The notes: a model not told the origin generated them from the sequence alone. DNA of 64,000 nucleotides from Pectobacterium parmentieri (GCF_001742145.1 NZ_CP015749.1:496001-560000), one strand, 5' to 3'. Positions 1 through 9,162 are shown, counted from the stretch's first letter. Made by a program: numbers and translations.

Positions 1-186
1 GAGTACACGTTTGGAACCGGACAGCCGGAAGAAATGACGGTCATCACCGGGGCATTGAAAGTGCTGTTGCCCGGCGCACCGGATTGGCAGGTTTTTACAC
101 CGGGAGAAACGTTTTTCGTTCCTGGAAAAAGCGAATTCAATTTACAGGTGGTCGAACCGACCTCTTATTTGTGTAAGTATTTGTAA
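1..186 (+). CDS. ppnP: Pyrimidine/purine nucleoside phosphorylase, 3' end only
   Basis: The frame is open from base 1 to the TAA at 184-186 and gives the last 61 residues of a small cupin-fold protein that I recognise as PpnP (YaiE). In the family this cytoplasmic enzyme phosphorolyses a broad range of purine and pyrimidine nucleosides to base and ribose 1-phosphate. The visible part shows the typical cupin ending: FGTGQPEEM, the strand [12 protein letters not shown], then [15 protein letters not shown]. The N-terminal third and the start codon lie outside the window. In E. coli ppnP sits next to rdgC; here about 6.8 kb of other genes separate the two. A terminator follows at 293-327. Confidence 0.9.
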   Translation, partial: EYTFGTGQPEEMTVITGALKVLLPGAPDWQVFTPGETFFVPGKSEFNLQVVEPTSYLCKYL

Positions 187-202
187 TACCTATTTATATT
201 CT

Positions 203-282
203 ATACCCTAAGTCATTCGAGTTTTAGGACAAAGTGTTAGCGTTTTGAACAACGCAGATGCAACTTGAAATATGACGGGTAT
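203..282 (+). repeat. ERIC-type intergenic repeat, internally deleted copy
   Basis: The ends match the full copy at 51887-52011: it starts ATACCCTAAGTCATTCGAGTT and finishes with AACTTGAAATATGACGGGTAT. The central ERIC hairpin is missing, leaving about 80 bp instead of about 125 bp. It lies downstream of ppnP, before that gene's terminator. Confidence 0.75.
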
Positions 283-292
283 ACATCATTCT

Positions 293-327
293 CGCCGCGC
301 TATGTGCTACATGACGCGGCGTTTTTT
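293..327 (+). terminator. Rho-independent terminator of ppnP
   Basis: A perfect 7-bp stem CGCCGCG (293-299) and CGCGGCG (315-321), with a 15-nt loop, is followed directly by six T. Confidence 0.75.
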
Positions 328-460
328 ATACTGATTCTGCACTATCCTTCTTATCCCCATTTTTAACCCCACCTGTTATCACGCTTTTCTGTCATTTTTT
401 CTCCCTAGAATGATAAATTTTGCTGCAAAAATGTTATGGAGTTCAAATAATGAACTCAAA

Positions 461-505
461 GGTATTTAAAAGGTATTATTAATTGGTATTTTAAAGGTGT
501 ACCTT
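461..505 (+). promoter_or_regulatory. Candidate YegW operator half-sites before yegT
   Basis: Three direct copies of GGTATT start at 461, 472 and 485. Two of them extend to AGGTATTAT and TGGTATTTT, each 8 of 9 to the half-site of the perfect palindrome before yegW (4537-4555). A further dyad AAGGT-GT-ACCTT covers 494-505. That YegW binds here is inferred from the shared half-site. Confidence 0.45.
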
Positions 506-528
506 ACTTTGTCATGAAGGATGTAAAT

Positions 529-1806
529 ATGAAAACTACAGCAAAGCTGTCGTTCATGATGTTCGTTGAATGGTTTATCTGGGGAGCCTGGTTCGTTCCA
601 CTCTGGCTGTATCTGAGCAAAAGTGGGTTCACGGCGGGTGAAATCGGCTGGTCGTATGCCTGTACCGCCATTGCCGCTATTTTATCGCCGATTCTGGTGG
701 GGTCACTTACCGACCGCTTCTTTGCTGCGCAAAAGGTGTTGGCGGTGCTGATGTTCGCCGGAGCGATACTAATGTATCTGGCTGCACAGCAAACTGAATT
801 TATGTATTTCTTCCCGCTGTTGTTGGCGTATTCATTAACTTACATGCCCACTATCGCGTTGACTAACAGTATCGCTTTCTCCCACGTTGGCGACGTGGAA
901 CGGGATTTCCCACGTATCCGTGTATTGGGAACGATCGGCTGGATCGCCTCCGGTATCGTATGTGGCTTTCTGCCGACGTGGCTTGGGTTTAGCGATATTT
1001 CTCCCACTAATATTCCGTTGCTGATTACCGCCGCCAGCTCTGCGTTACTCGGTTTCTTTGCCTTTTTCCTGCCAGATACGCAGCCGAAAAGCACTGGCAA
1101 GTTGAATGTTAAAGTCATGCTGGGGCTGGATGCGATTGTGTTGCTGAAAGACAAAAACTTTCTGGTGTTTTTTGTCTGCTCCTTCCTGTTCGCGATGCCA
1201 CTGGCGTTTTATTACATTTTTGCCACTGGGTTCCTTACCGAAGTTGGCATGAAAAACGCGACGGGTTGGATGACGCTGGGCCAGTTCTCGGAAATTTTCT
1301 TCATGCTGGCGTTACCGTTTTTCACCAAACGTTTTGGTATTAAAAAGGTATTGTTGCTGGGGCTGGTGACGGCGGCTATCCGCTATGTCTTCTTCGTCTA
1401 CGGCGACGCTTATCACTACTTCACGTATGCACTGCTGTTCCTCGGCATTCTGCTGCACGGCGTGAGTTACGATTTCTACTATGTTACCGCCTATATCTAC
1501 GTTGATAAAAAAGCGCCTGTACACATGCGCACAGCGGCGCAGGGCCTGATTACGCTTTGCTGTCAGGGCTTCGGCAGCCTGTTGGGATACCGTTTAGGGG
1601 GCGTGATGATGGAGAAACTTTTCGCCCACGGTGAACCGGTAAACGGCCTGACCTTCAACTGGACCGGCATGTGGCTTTTTGGTGCGGTGATGATCGCGAT
1701 TATTGCGCTGATCTTTATCCTGCTGTTCCGTGAGTCAGATAAAGCAATCTCGACGATTGATGTAGAAGGTGCAAATCAGCATTTCAGTACAGAGGAAAAC
1801 AAATGA
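529..1806 (+). CDS. yegT: Nucleoside-type MFS permease YegT
   Basis: A 425-residue major facilitator of the NupG/XapB nucleoside:proton symporter family, predicted to take up a nucleoside-like compound across the inner membrane. It has about twelve hydrophobic segments, the early motif FVEWFIWGAWFVPLW typical of NupG relatives, the loop GSLTDRFFAAQK after the second segment, and a charged cytoplasmic loop near the middle. A longer frame opens at 514, but I chose ATG 529 because AAGGA at 517-521 is well placed for it and the protein then begins MKTTAKLSFM as in the family. It overlaps yegU by 4 bp (ATGA), so yegTUV is one operon. The true substrate is not known to me. The family call is firm; the symbol rests on operon order. 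Confidence 0.88.
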   Translation: MKTTAKLSFMMFVEWFIWGAWFVPLWLYLSKSGFTAGEIGWSYACTAIAAILSPILVGSLTDRFFAAQKVLAVLMFAGAILMYLAAQQTEFMYFFPLLLAYSLTYMPTIALTNSIAFSHVGDVERDFPRIRVLGTIGWIASGIVCGFLPTWLGFSDISPTNIPLLITAASSALLGFFAFFLPDTQPKSTGKLNVKVMLGLDAIVLLKDKNFLVFFVCSFLFAMPLAFYYIFATGFLTEVGMKNATGWMTLGQFSEIFFMLALPFFTKRFGIKKVLLLGLVTAAIRYVFFVYGDAYHYFTYALLFLGILLHGVSYDFYYVTAYIYVDKKAPVHMRTAAQGLITLCCQGFGSLLGYRLGGVMMEKLFAHGEPVNGLTFNWTGMWLFGAVMIAIIALIFILLFRESDKAISTIDVEGANQHFSTEENK

Positions 1807-2804
1807 AACAAGAACGTATTCTCGGAGCCTTATATGGCCAAGCTTTAGGGGATGCGATGGGTATGCCATCGGAACTGTGGCCTCGAACGCGCGTGAAAGC
1901 GCATTTCGGCTGGATTGATCGCTTTTTACCCGGCCCGGCGGAAAACAATGCCGCGTGCTATTTCGGTCGTGGCGAGTTTACGGATGATACCTCGATGGCG
2001 CTGAGTCTGGCTGATGCCATCATTGAATGTGATGGAGAAATCAATGCCGATGCGATTGGTCGCCACATCCTGAAGTGGGCGGAGTCGTTCGATGCATTTA
2101 ATAAAAACGTACTCGGTCCAACGTCTAAAATTGCGTTGAATGCGATCCGCCAAGGCACGCCGGTGAGCGAACTGGAAAATAATGGCGTCACGAACGGTGC
2201 TGCGATGCGGGCGTCTCCGCTCGGTTGTCTGCTGCCCACGCACGATCTTGATACCTTCATCGAGCAGGTTGCGCTGGCATCTAGCCCGACGCATAAATCC
2301 GACCTGGCGATTGCGGGAGCCGTCGTCATTGCCTGGGCTATTTCCCGTGCGATTGACGGATCAGACTGGCAGGATATCGTCGATGCGTTGCCATCTGTGG
2401 CGCGCCATGCACAGGAAAAACGAATTACCACGTTTAGCGCTTCTCTCGCCGCGCGTCTGGAGTTGGCATTGAGTATCGTGCGTAATGCAAACGGTACGGA
2501 AAGTGCCAGCGAGCAGCTTTATCAACTGATTGGTGCGGGAACGAGCACGATCGAATCTGTTGCTACTGCAATCGCAATGGTGGAGCTGGCGCAAACTGAC
2601 CCAAACCGCTGTGCGATTTTGTGCGCCAACCTCGGGGGGGACACCGATACTATTGGGGCGATGGCGACGGCGATATGTGGTGCGTTGCACGGGGTAACGG
2701 CGCTTGATGCCGCGTTGAAGCAAGAACTGGATGACATTAACCAGCTTGATTTTCATCGCTATGCCAGCCTGCTGCTGCAATACCGTTCAGCACGGGAGGC
2801 GTGA
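1803..2804 (+). CDS. yegU: ADP-ribosylglycohydrolase-family protein YegU
   Basis: A 333-residue protein of the DraG/ARH family, which hydrolyses the N- or O-glycosidic bond of ADP-ribose or similar ribosides using two magnesium ions. The metal-binding signatures are all present: GALYGQALGDAMG (8-20), T-D-D at 60-62 in EFTDDTSMAL, and GGDTDT at 278-283 followed by a glycine/alanine-rich helix. The enzyme is therefore probably active. It is joined by overlapping stop/start codons to a nucleoside-type permease upstream and a PfkB kinase downstream. This suggests a soluble riboside substrate rather than a modified protein, but that is inference. Confidence 0.87.
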   Translation: MKQERILGALYGQALGDAMGMPSELWPRTRVKAHFGWIDRFLPGPAENNAACYFGRGEFTDDTSMALSLADAIIECDGEINADAIGRHILKWAESFDAFNKNVLGPTSKIALNAIRQGTPVSELENNGVTNGAAMRASPLGCLLPTHDLDTFIEQVALASSPTHKSDLAIAGAVVIAWAISRAIDGSDWQDIVDALPSVARHAQEKRITTFSASLAARLELALSIVRNANGTESASEQLYQLIGAGTSTIESVATAIAMVELAQTDPNRCAILCANLGGDTDTIGAMATAICGALHGVTALDAALKQELDDINQLDFHRYASLLLQYRSAREA

Positions 2805-3781
2805 TGAAGGCCAGCGAACTTGCCGCAAAATTGGATGAATTAGCGACACGTCAGCCGCTGACCATCGTTGGGGCTGCGGTGATTGATGTGATTGCCGATG
2901 CTTATGCGTTGCCGTACCGCGGATGCGATATTGAACTGAAGCAGCAAAGTGTGAATATCGGTGGCTGCGCCTTGAATATTGCCATTGCGCTTAAACGTCT
3001 TGGGATGGAAGCACAAAACGCTTTGCCTGTCGGGCAGGGCGTGTGGGCGGATATCATTCGTAATAGTCTGGAAAAACAGAACATTACTACAGTGGTACAA
3101 ACCAATTCGGGAGACAATGGCTGGTGTCTGGCGCTGGTTGAGCCGGACGGTGAACGGACGTTTATGTCCTTCAGCGGCGTTGAAAACCAGTGGAGTGACA
3201 CGTGGCTAGCGTCGTTATCTATCGCATCGGGGAGTTTTATCTCGCTTTCGGGCTATCAACTGGCGGCACCGTGTGGCGAGCGTCTGGTAAGCTGGCTGGA
3301 AACCTTGCATAACGTCACGCCATTTATCGATTTTGGCCCACGTATTGCCGATATCCCGGCAAACCTGATGGCGCGTATTATGGCGCTTCATCCCGTCGTA
3401 TCTCTTAATCGTCAGGAGGCGGAAGTGGCGGCGGAAATGCTCGGCGTGTCGGCTGAGGTGCAAACGCTGGGGCGTGCCTGGCGGGAGAAATACTGTGCAT
3501 CGGTGATTATCCGTCAAGACAAAGCGGGAGCCTGGTATTTTGATGCGACTTCTGAGGGCCTCGTCGCCCCGTTTCCCGCAACTGTGGTTGACACCATCGG
3601 TGCGGGAGACAGCCATGCAGGAGGGACGCTGGCAGGTTTGGCCGCTGGGTGGTCGTTGGCGGATGCCGTCACGCTGGGGAATGCTGTTGCGGCTTTTGTC
3701 GTGAGCCACCGGGGGGGAGATTGTGCACCCACGCAGGCCGAACTTCGTACTCGGTTACTCCTCGCAGACGAACACGTATAG
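2804..3781 (+). CDS. yegV: PfkB-family carbohydrate/nucleoside kinase YegV
   Basis: A 325-residue ribokinase-like kinase. Near the N-terminus it has the substrate-side motif around NIGGCALNIAIALKRLG, and near the C-terminus DTIGAGDSHAGG, which holds the anion hole and the catalytic aspartate (D269 from ATG 2804). A GTG one codon upstream (2801) is possible, but GGAGG at 2795-2799 is too close to it and fits ATG 2804, giving a TGATG junction with yegU. Family members phosphorylate sugars or nucleosides, so this enzyme could trap the product of YegU hydrolysis. Its 3' end overlaps the 3' end of the convergent yegW by 27 bp. Substrate unknown. Confidence 0.87.
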   Translation: MKASELAAKLDELATRQPLTIVGAAVIDVIADAYALPYRGCDIELKQQSVNIGGCALNIAIALKRLGMEAQNALPVGQGVWADIIRNSLEKQNITTVVQTNSGDNGWCLALVEPDGERTFMSFSGVENQWSDTWLASLSIASGSFISLSGYQLAAPCGERLVSWLETLHNVTPFIDFGPRIADIPANLMARIMALHPVVSLNRQEAEVAAEMLGVSAEVQTLGRAWREKYCASVIIRQDKAGAWYFDATSEGLVAPFPATVVDTIGAGDSHAGGTLAGLAAGWSLADAVTLGNAVAAFVVSHRGGDCAPTQAELRTRLLLADEHV

Positions 3782-4501
3782 ATCGCTACGGCAATAGCTG
3801 ATGCTGTATTCGATAGGCCGGTTCTGCTGGTCGAGCGCAATTTGCTTGATGACCAGAACCGGTACTTTATTATCAAGCTGAATATGTGATTGAAACTCGG
3901 CATCGGGCATACGTGCACTGACGCGACTGCGTGTACGCTGCGGATTGATGTTCTGGCTGCGAAAATAGTCATAAAGCGAGACGCCGATATCCTCAGCGTC
4001 AGCGATCAGATCAACAGGAACATACGACTCTTCAATGGAAACGGCGTCTTCATCCACATAGCGGATACGTTTTAACAGAAAAACGGAAGTCTCTGGCGCA
4101 ATAGCCAACTGTTCAGCTACTTCCTTGCTGCTTTTTACGATTTGTTTGTTCACCCACAGCGTATTGGGTTTTTTGCCTCGCAGCACGACCTGTTGTGAAA
4201 ATCCGCGCGCTTCTTTCAGCGAATACTCAAAAATATTATTGATTTGTGTACCGTAGCCGCGCACGCGGGTAACAACGCCTTCTTCTTCCAGCGTCTGCAT
4301 CGCCTTGCGTACCGTAATGCGTGACACCCCAGCTAACTGACTCAGGTCACGCTCTCCCGGCAGAATGTTGCCATGCTCTAGCGCACCGCTGCGCACGGCA
4401 TTTTTGACCGTTTCGGCAAACTTTAGGTAGAGCGGAGTATTGTCTACTGTCGCAAAGCGCTGAGTAAGCTGTTCTATTAATTGAGTATGCGCGTGTTCCA
4501 T
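3755..4501 (-). CDS. yegW: GntR/HutC-type transcription regulator YegW
   Basis: A 248-residue regulator with an N-terminal winged helix-turn-helix (about residues 25-88: GERDLSQLAGVSRITVRKAM, then the wing GVVTRVRGYGTQI) and a C-terminal UTRA ligand-binding domain (about 100-240). HutC-subfamily members usually repress neighbouring catabolic genes and release DNA when a small effector binds the UTRA domain. It is convergent with yegTUV. A perfect 19-bp palindrome stands 36 bp before its start and related half-sites stand before yegT, suggesting autoregulation and control of the operon. Confidence 0.85.
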   Translation of the reverse strand: MEHAHTQLIEQLTQRFATVDNTPLYLKFAETVKNAVRSGALEHGNILPGERDLSQLAGVSRITVRKAMQTLEEEGVVTRVRGYGTQINNIFEYSLKEARGFSQQVVLRGKKPNTLWVNKQIVKSSKEVAEQLAIAPETSVFLLKRIRYVDEDAVSIEESYVPVDLIADAEDIGVSLYDYFRSQNINPQRTRSRVSARMPDAEFQSHIQLDNKVPVLVIKQIALDQQNRPIEYSISYCRSDLYVFVCEE

Positions 4502-5175
4502 TCTTCTCTGATCCCGATCTACCTGCGTAGGATTTCATAATACCACTGGTATTATCGTCTCTATACCTAAAATGGCAACGCTACAGTCCATTGTCAGACG
4601 ATGGCATCTGCGATACGAAATGCACAGCAGGCTCTTGATGGGAGTGTGTTAATGCTAGCGTTCACTTTTGGCTGTTTATTCACCAATAATAAATGATTTT
4701 ATGTCGAAAAATTCCACTGCGCCCCCCACATAAAATAAAACTTACTTATTAATCTGTAGCATATATCTCTGCCGCGTAATCTCTCGCTCTTCTCTGTAAA
4801 GCTCATCATTAATTCCATACATGAGTTATTTTATTTAATTATTTTTATTAATTAATAACATGAAAGAATAGAGAGATTATTAGGAATTATCCCTGAATTG
4901 TTAAGGTTTAATAAATAATGAATCGTATCAATAATTTTTTATTATGGAAAATAATAAGTTATTTATTCGTCACTGTTGTTTTTTGGTAGTGATTTACTTT
5001 GATTTTTAGGCGTGTTTTTCATTGCTCTACTTTTTTTACGTAATAGATTAGTTGAACGTATTAATTTTCAAAGCAGTTTTTAAGATAAATGGCTTCTGTA
5101 GAATGTGATCGCATTCAAGTTTTATTTCTCTGTGCCGTTATGGATAGTATAACTATTCTACGCAAAGAGTATTTT
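4502..5175. other. AT-rich intergenic region between yegW and the chemoreceptor
   Basis: This 674-bp gap has no convincing gene. It holds the YegW palindrome (4537-4555), a very AT-rich stretch around 4680-5090, and a near-perfect dyad GAATGTGATCGCATTC (5101-5116) that contains a CRP-like half-site TGTGA. Its composition differs clearly from the flanking genes. Confidence 0.6.
4537..4555. promoter_or_regulatory. Perfect palindromic operator, probably for YegW
   Basis: ATAATACCA-C-TGGTATTAT is a perfect inverted repeat of two 9-bp half-sites around one central base. It lies 36 bp upstream of the yegW start codon. Odd-centred dyads of this size are typical of GntR-family operators. Assignment to YegW is inference from position. 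Confidence 0.7.
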
Positions 5176-6966
5176 ATGCTGAAAACGACGCGTTCCCGCA
5201 TTCTTGCGGCCTGTTCGACCATTGTTGTACTTTCGCTTGTTATTAATACTTTTCTTAATTACACCATAGCCAATAATGCTAATAAGGCCTCGATCCAAAA
5301 TACGCTGGATGCGGTTGCGACCAGCCATACCATAGCTATTAGCGACTGGGTTGCTTCTAAAACGCTGATGATCTCTGCGCTACACGATCGTGCTATAAAG
5401 GATGAGGATCCTATCCCACTGTTCAAACAGATCGTAGCATCCGGCGGGTTCCTGAATGTATACATGGGGTACGCCAACGGCACCGCAAAATTTGCCGATC
5501 CTGGCGGTATTCCTGCCGATTACAACCCTACTATCAGGCCCTGGTATCAGCAGGCGGTGAAAGAGGGCAAACCGCTAGCGACTGCGCCGTATGTCGATAT
5601 GGTGACCAATACGCTGGTGGTTTCTTTTGTCGCACCCGTGTTGGAAGGCAGTACGGTTAGAGGCGTAGTCGGCAGCGATGTCACGATGAAAAGCGTGATC
5701 GAAAATGTAAAGGCTATCAACCCCAGTTCGGGGAGTTTCGGCGTGCTGATTGACCGTAGTGGTACGATCATTGCTCACCCGGATGAAAAACTGACGCTGA
5801 AGAAGATCACCGACATTGCTCCTGCGATTAATCTGAATGAGATTCTTTCAGCAGAAAGTGCTAGCGATGTGGATTTTTCTGGGGTGACAAAACTGGTGCT
5901 GGCAAAACCGATTGCTGGCACGAACTGGTACATGCTGGTGGCGCTGGATAAAACCGAGGCCACCGCAGGCATGCGTTCACTGCTTTCTACATCGGTCATC
6001 ACGCTGGTGGTTATCGCGCTGTTGGGAACGTTGGTTATTGGCTTCATCATTACCTCTACGCTCAAGCGACTGCTGCAAATCCGTGATGCAATGGATGATA
6101 TCAGCAATGGTAACAACGACCTGACACAGCGACTGCCGGATGAAGGACATGATGAAGTGGCGCAAATTGCCCGGGCGTTTAATACCTTCATTGATAAAAT
6201 CGGTCAGGTAATGATTCAGATTCGCGACATCAGCGCATCGCTTCAGGTGGCAGCGGATGAAATCTCTGCGGGGAACAACGATCTCTCCGCGCGTACCGAA
6301 GCATCGGCATCGAGTATTCAGCAAACGGCGGCCTCTCTGGAAGAAATCTCTGCGGCGGTGACGCAATCGGCTGGGTCGGCGCAGCAGGTTAATGCCAAAG
6401 CGCTGCTGCTGTCGAAAGATGCTAGCACGGGCGGACAAGTGGTGTCCGATGTGATTGTCACGATGGAAGATATCGTGGTCGCATCCGGTAAAATTGGTGA
6501 CATCATCGGTGTGATTGATGGCATTGCATTCCAGACTAACATTCTGGCGCTTAATGCTGCGGTTGAGGCGGCGCGGGCAGGTGAACAGGGCCGGGGTTTC
6601 GCCGTTGTCGCTGGCGAAGTTCGCAGTCTGGCGCAGCGTAGCGCACAGGCCGCAAAAGAAATTAAAGCGCTGATTGAGTCGACTGTCTCTAGCGTGACGT
6701 CTGGCTCAGTGCAGGTGCGCCATGCCAGTGACAAGATGAATGAAATTGTCGGTGGCGTGTCCACGGTGACGACCGTGATGTCTGAAATCACGCATGCGGC
6801 AGATGAGCAAATGCGTGGCATTAATGAGATCAATAAAGCGGTAGCACAGTTGGATTCGATGGTGCAACAAAACGCCGCGTTAGTGCAGGAGTCTGCCGCT
6901 GCGTCGGGTGCGCTGCAATCACAGGCTGAAGAGTTGAACTCTGTTGTTGGACATTTCCGGGTTTAG
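5176..6966 (+). CDS. Methyl-accepting chemotaxis protein, predicted amino-acid receptor (dCache_1)
   Basis: A 596-residue transmembrane chemoreceptor: membrane segment at about 8-31, a periplasmic double-Cache domain, a second segment at about 269-294, a HAMP linker, and a cytoplasmic signalling domain with the conserved hairpin tip around [20 protein letters not shown]. In the Cache domain Y116, R121, W123, Y124, Y139, D141 and D168 have exactly the spacing of the amino-acid-binding signature known from PctA of Pseudomonas, so the ligand is probably one or more L-amino acids. I chose ATG 5176 over the longer frame from 5089 because the protein then starts at a normal cytoplasmic tail ([10 protein letters not shown]) and AAGAG precedes it. 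It ends VVGHFRV, with no NWETF-like CheR/CheB tether. Confidence 0.92.
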   Translation: MLKTTRSRILAACSTIVVLSLVINTFLNYTIANNANKASIQNTLDAVATSHTIAISDWVASKTLMISALHDRAIKDEDPIPLFKQIVASGGFLNVYMGYANGTAKFADPGGIPADYNPTIRPWYQQAVKEGKPLATAPYVDMVTNTLVVSFVAPVLEGSTVRGVVGSDVTMKSVIENVKAINPSSGSFGVLIDRSGTIIAHPDEKLTLKKITDIAPAINLNEILSAESASDVDFSGVTKLVLAKPIAGTNWYMLVALDKTEATAGMRSLLSTSVITLVVIALLGTLVIGFIITSTLKRLLQIRDAMDDISNGNNDLTQRLPDEGHDEVAQIARAFNTFIDKIGQVMIQIRDISASLQVAADEISAGNNDLSARTEASASSIQQTAASLEEISAAVTQSAGSAQQVNAKALLLSKDASTGGQVVSDVIVTMEDIVVASGKIGDIIGVIDGIAFQTNILALNAAVEAARAGEQGRGFAVVAGEVRSLAQRSAQAAKEIKALIESTVSSVTSGSVQVRHASDKMNEIVGGVSTVTTVMSEITHAADEQMRGINEINKAVAQLDSMVQQNAALVQESAAASGALQSQAEELNSVVGHFRV

Positions 6967-6991
6967 CGGGTTCAGTCACAGAGGATGTCTT

Positions 6992-7016
6992 GCCCGCTGC
7001 CTGAACGGTAGCGGGC
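6992..7016. terminator. Hairpin between convergent chemoreceptor and rdgC genes
   Basis: GCCCGCTGCC pairs with GGTAGCGGGC across a short loop. There is no long T-run on either side, so termination is plausible but not certain. Confidence 0.45.
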
Positions 7017-7028
7017 AATGGCCGAGAA

Positions 7029-7958
7029 TTAACGTTGGGCTTCGCCGCCCAACGCTTCAATCAGATTGGCAATTAATGCAGCCAGTTCGCTGGTCATCAA
7101 AATGAAATCGGCATCAAACCGCTGAGCAAAATCTTCCCGATCGATATCGTCATTCTGTTCCCGCAGCGTATCTGAGAACTTCAAGCGTTTTACCGAGCCG
7201 TCGTCAGACAAGACCAGTTGAATGCGCTCCTGCCAGTCCAGCGCCAGCTTGGTGACCAGCTTGCCCGCCTCAATATGCACGGCGATTTCATCACAGACCA
7301 AGTCCTGTTTTTTACAGCGGATAACTCCACCGTCTTCCAGAATAGCTTTCAGCTCTGCTTCATCTTGTAACGCGAACCCTGCCGCCGGTTCACCGGAACG
7401 CACCCACTCGGTCAGCGTCAGCTCGATGGGGTTTTCCATCGTCAATGGTACAACGGGTAGGGAACCCAGTGTTTTACGCAGCAGCGCCAGCGTGTCCTCT
7501 GCTTTTTTAGCGCTGGCAGCATCGACCATAATCAGGCCGTTAACCGTATCGATCCACAGCCAGACCTGACTGAAACGGCTGAATGCACGCGGCAGCAGGC
7601 TGTGCAGCACTTCGTCTTTCAGTGAATCTTTTTCGGTTTTTTTCAGCTTGCGGTGCTGCTCTGCTTCTAGACGTTCAATTTTGGCCTGAAGGGTTTGCTT
7701 GATGACCGGAGACGGCAGGATTTTTTCTTCTTTGCGAACGCAGATAACGATTTGCCCATTAACGACGTGCGTTAATGCATCGCTATGCGATCCCATTGGC
7801 GATACCCAACCCGTTTTCATCATATCCTGACTGCCACACGGGGTGAATGCGAAGGCGCTGAGCCGTTTTTCCATTTCATCCGCAGATAAAACGTTATCCT
7901 TGGACAGCGCGCTGTCCCGGCTTAGGCGGTAAATCATTAAGTTTTTAAACCACAACAT
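7029..7958 (-). CDS. rdgC: Recombination-associated protein RdgC
   Basis: A 309-residue protein recognised as RdgC. It forms a ring-shaped dimer on double-stranded DNA and limits RecA filament formation; it is a nucleoid-associated factor. The start [14 protein letters not shown] is the family's conserved N-terminus, so I placed the start at 7958 and discarded a 57-codon upstream extension. Length is close to the E. coli protein (303). It is divergent from mak, as in E. coli. Confidence 0.95.
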   Translation of the reverse strand: MLWFKNLMIYRLSRDSALSKDNVLSADEMEKRLSAFAFTPCGSQDMMKTGWVSPMGSHSDALTHVVNGQIVICVRKEEKILPSPVIKQTLQAKIERLEAEQHRKLKKTEKDSLKDEVLHSLLPRAFSRFSQVWLWIDTVNGLIMVDAASAKKAEDTLALLRKTLGSLPVVPLTMENPIELTLTEWVRSGEPAAGFALQDEAELKAILEDGGVIRCKKQDLVCDEIAVHIEAGKLVTKLALDWQERIQLVLSDDGSVKRLKFSDTLREQNDDIDREDFAQRFDADFILMTSELAALIANLIEALGGEAQR

Positions 7959-8247
7959 GGTGTTATCCCTGACTGGGCGCGCAGGTTTGCACGCGGGTTT
8001 GTAATGTTGCGCGCATGATAACGAATTCGAAGCCGTAATGTGGAATAAAATACCTGGATTCAGAGGAATACCTATCACGTTTTGGATTGCAGTCGATTGG
8101 TTTCTCTGGTTATACCCGCCATACTTCAAGCTGCATGTGCGTTGGCTATGCCACTCGAATTATTTAGGGTATCTATCTATAAATAAAAACGTTTTCAGGT
8201 CGGTAGCAAACTTACACGGGCCTATTTACCACACGTGGGGAGACATC
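7959..8247. other. Divergent rdgC-mak intergenic region
   Basis: This 289-bp region should hold promoters for both genes. Its main visible element is a short ERIC copy (8112-8172) placed in the leader of mak. I see no strong sigma-70 promoter by eye. Confidence 0.5.
8112..8172 (-). repeat. ERIC-type repeat, short copy in the mak leader
   Basis: It begins ATACCCGCCATACTTCAAG and ends CGAATTATTTAGGGTAT, the reverse complement of the two ends of the full copy at 51887-52011. At 61 bp it lacks the central half of the element. Confidence 0.75.
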
Positions 8248-9159
8248 ATGAGAATCGGTATCGATCTGGGCGGGACGAAAACAGAAGTTATTGCGCTGGA
8301 TGACGAGGGGAATGAACGTTTTCGGCAGCGTATGCCGACGCCAAGAAATGATTATCCGGAAACGCTGCGGACTATCGTCACGTTGGTGGAGAGGGCCGAA
8401 AAAGCGACGGGTTGCCACAGCAGTGTCGGCGTGGGGATCCCCGGTACGCTGTCACCGTTTACCGGCAAGGTAAAAAATGCTAACTCCACCTGGCTCAACG
8501 GTCAGGCACTGGATCTTGATCTTGCCACGTTGCTGAATCGGCCGGTGCGGGTCGCCAATGATGCGAACTGTTTTGCGGTTTCAGAAGCGGTTGATGGTGC
8601 CGGGGCAGGGAAACAGACCGTCTTCGCGGTGATCATCGGCACTGGCTGTGGTTCGGGGATTGCGCTGAACGGCCAGGCTCACGTCGGCGGCAACGGTATT
8701 GCGGGTGAATGGGGACATAACCCGCTGCCCTGGATGGATGACGATGAGCTACGCTATCGGCAGACGGTTCCCTGCTACTGCGGCAAGTCCGGCTGCATTG
8801 AATCCTTTATTTCTGGTACGGGATTTGCGTTGGATTATCAGAGCCTGAGTGGGCAGCCGCACAAAGGAGAGGCAATTATTGCCTTAGCGGAGCAGGGCGA
8901 TCCCATCGCCGAACTGGCATTACAGCGCTATGAACATCGTCTGGCAAAATCGCTGGCGCATGTGATCAACTTGCTCGACCCGGATGTCGTGGTGCTGGGA
9001 GGTGGGATGAGCAATGTTTCTCGCCTTTATCAGACCGTGCCGGAAAAGATTAAACCGTGGATCTTCGGCGGTGAGTGCGAAACGCCTGTGCGTCAGGCCA
9101 TACACGGCGACTCCAGCGGAGTGCGCGGAGCCGCCTGGCTTTGGCCAAAGACGAAGTAA
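8248..9159 (+). CDS. mak: Manno(fructo)kinase, ROK family
   Basis: A 303-residue cytoplasmic ROK-family sugar kinase that phosphorylates fructose, and probably mannose, with ATP. The phosphate-binding loop is [10 protein letters not shown] (4-13), the catalytic base is D105 in VANDANC, and the zinc site is H157 with C176, C178 and C183 in CYCGKSGC. The start at 8248 follows GGGGA at 8237-8241; the frame upstream runs through the ERIC copy and is not coding. mak follows rdgC as in E. coli. The adjacent araJ of E. coli is missing. The gene ends 3 bp from the convergent sbcC. Confidence 0.93.
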   Translation: MRIGIDLGGTKTEVIALDDEGNERFRQRMPTPRNDYPETLRTIVTLVERAEKATGCHSSVGVGIPGTLSPFTGKVKNANSTWLNGQALDLDLATLLNRPVRVANDANCFAVSEAVDGAGAGKQTVFAVIIGTGCGSGIALNGQAHVGGNGIAGEWGHNPLPWMDDDELRYRQTVPCYCGKSGCIESFISGTGFALDYQSLSGQPHKGEAIIALAEQGDPIAELALQRYEHRLAKSLAHVINLLDPDVVVLGGGMSNVSRLYQTVPEKIKPWIFGGECETPVRQAIHGDSSGVRGAAWLWPKTK

Positions 9160-9162
9160 TGG

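Larger units (their letters stand above)
187..528. other. Intergenic region between ppnP and yegT
   Basis: This 342-bp gap contains a shortened ERIC repeat (203-282), the ppnP terminator (293-327) and the yegT promoter region. The promoter region is AT-rich and holds a 5-bp inverted repeat GTTCA/TGAAC (441-455), three GGTATT motifs (461, 472, 485) and AAGGT-GT-ACCTT (494-505). I see no small gene in it. Confidence 0.7.

Noticed and set aside
7959..8129. 57-codon N-terminal extension of rdgC
   Set aside because: The family begins at [12 protein letters not shown]; the extension covers intergenic DNA including ERIC sequence.
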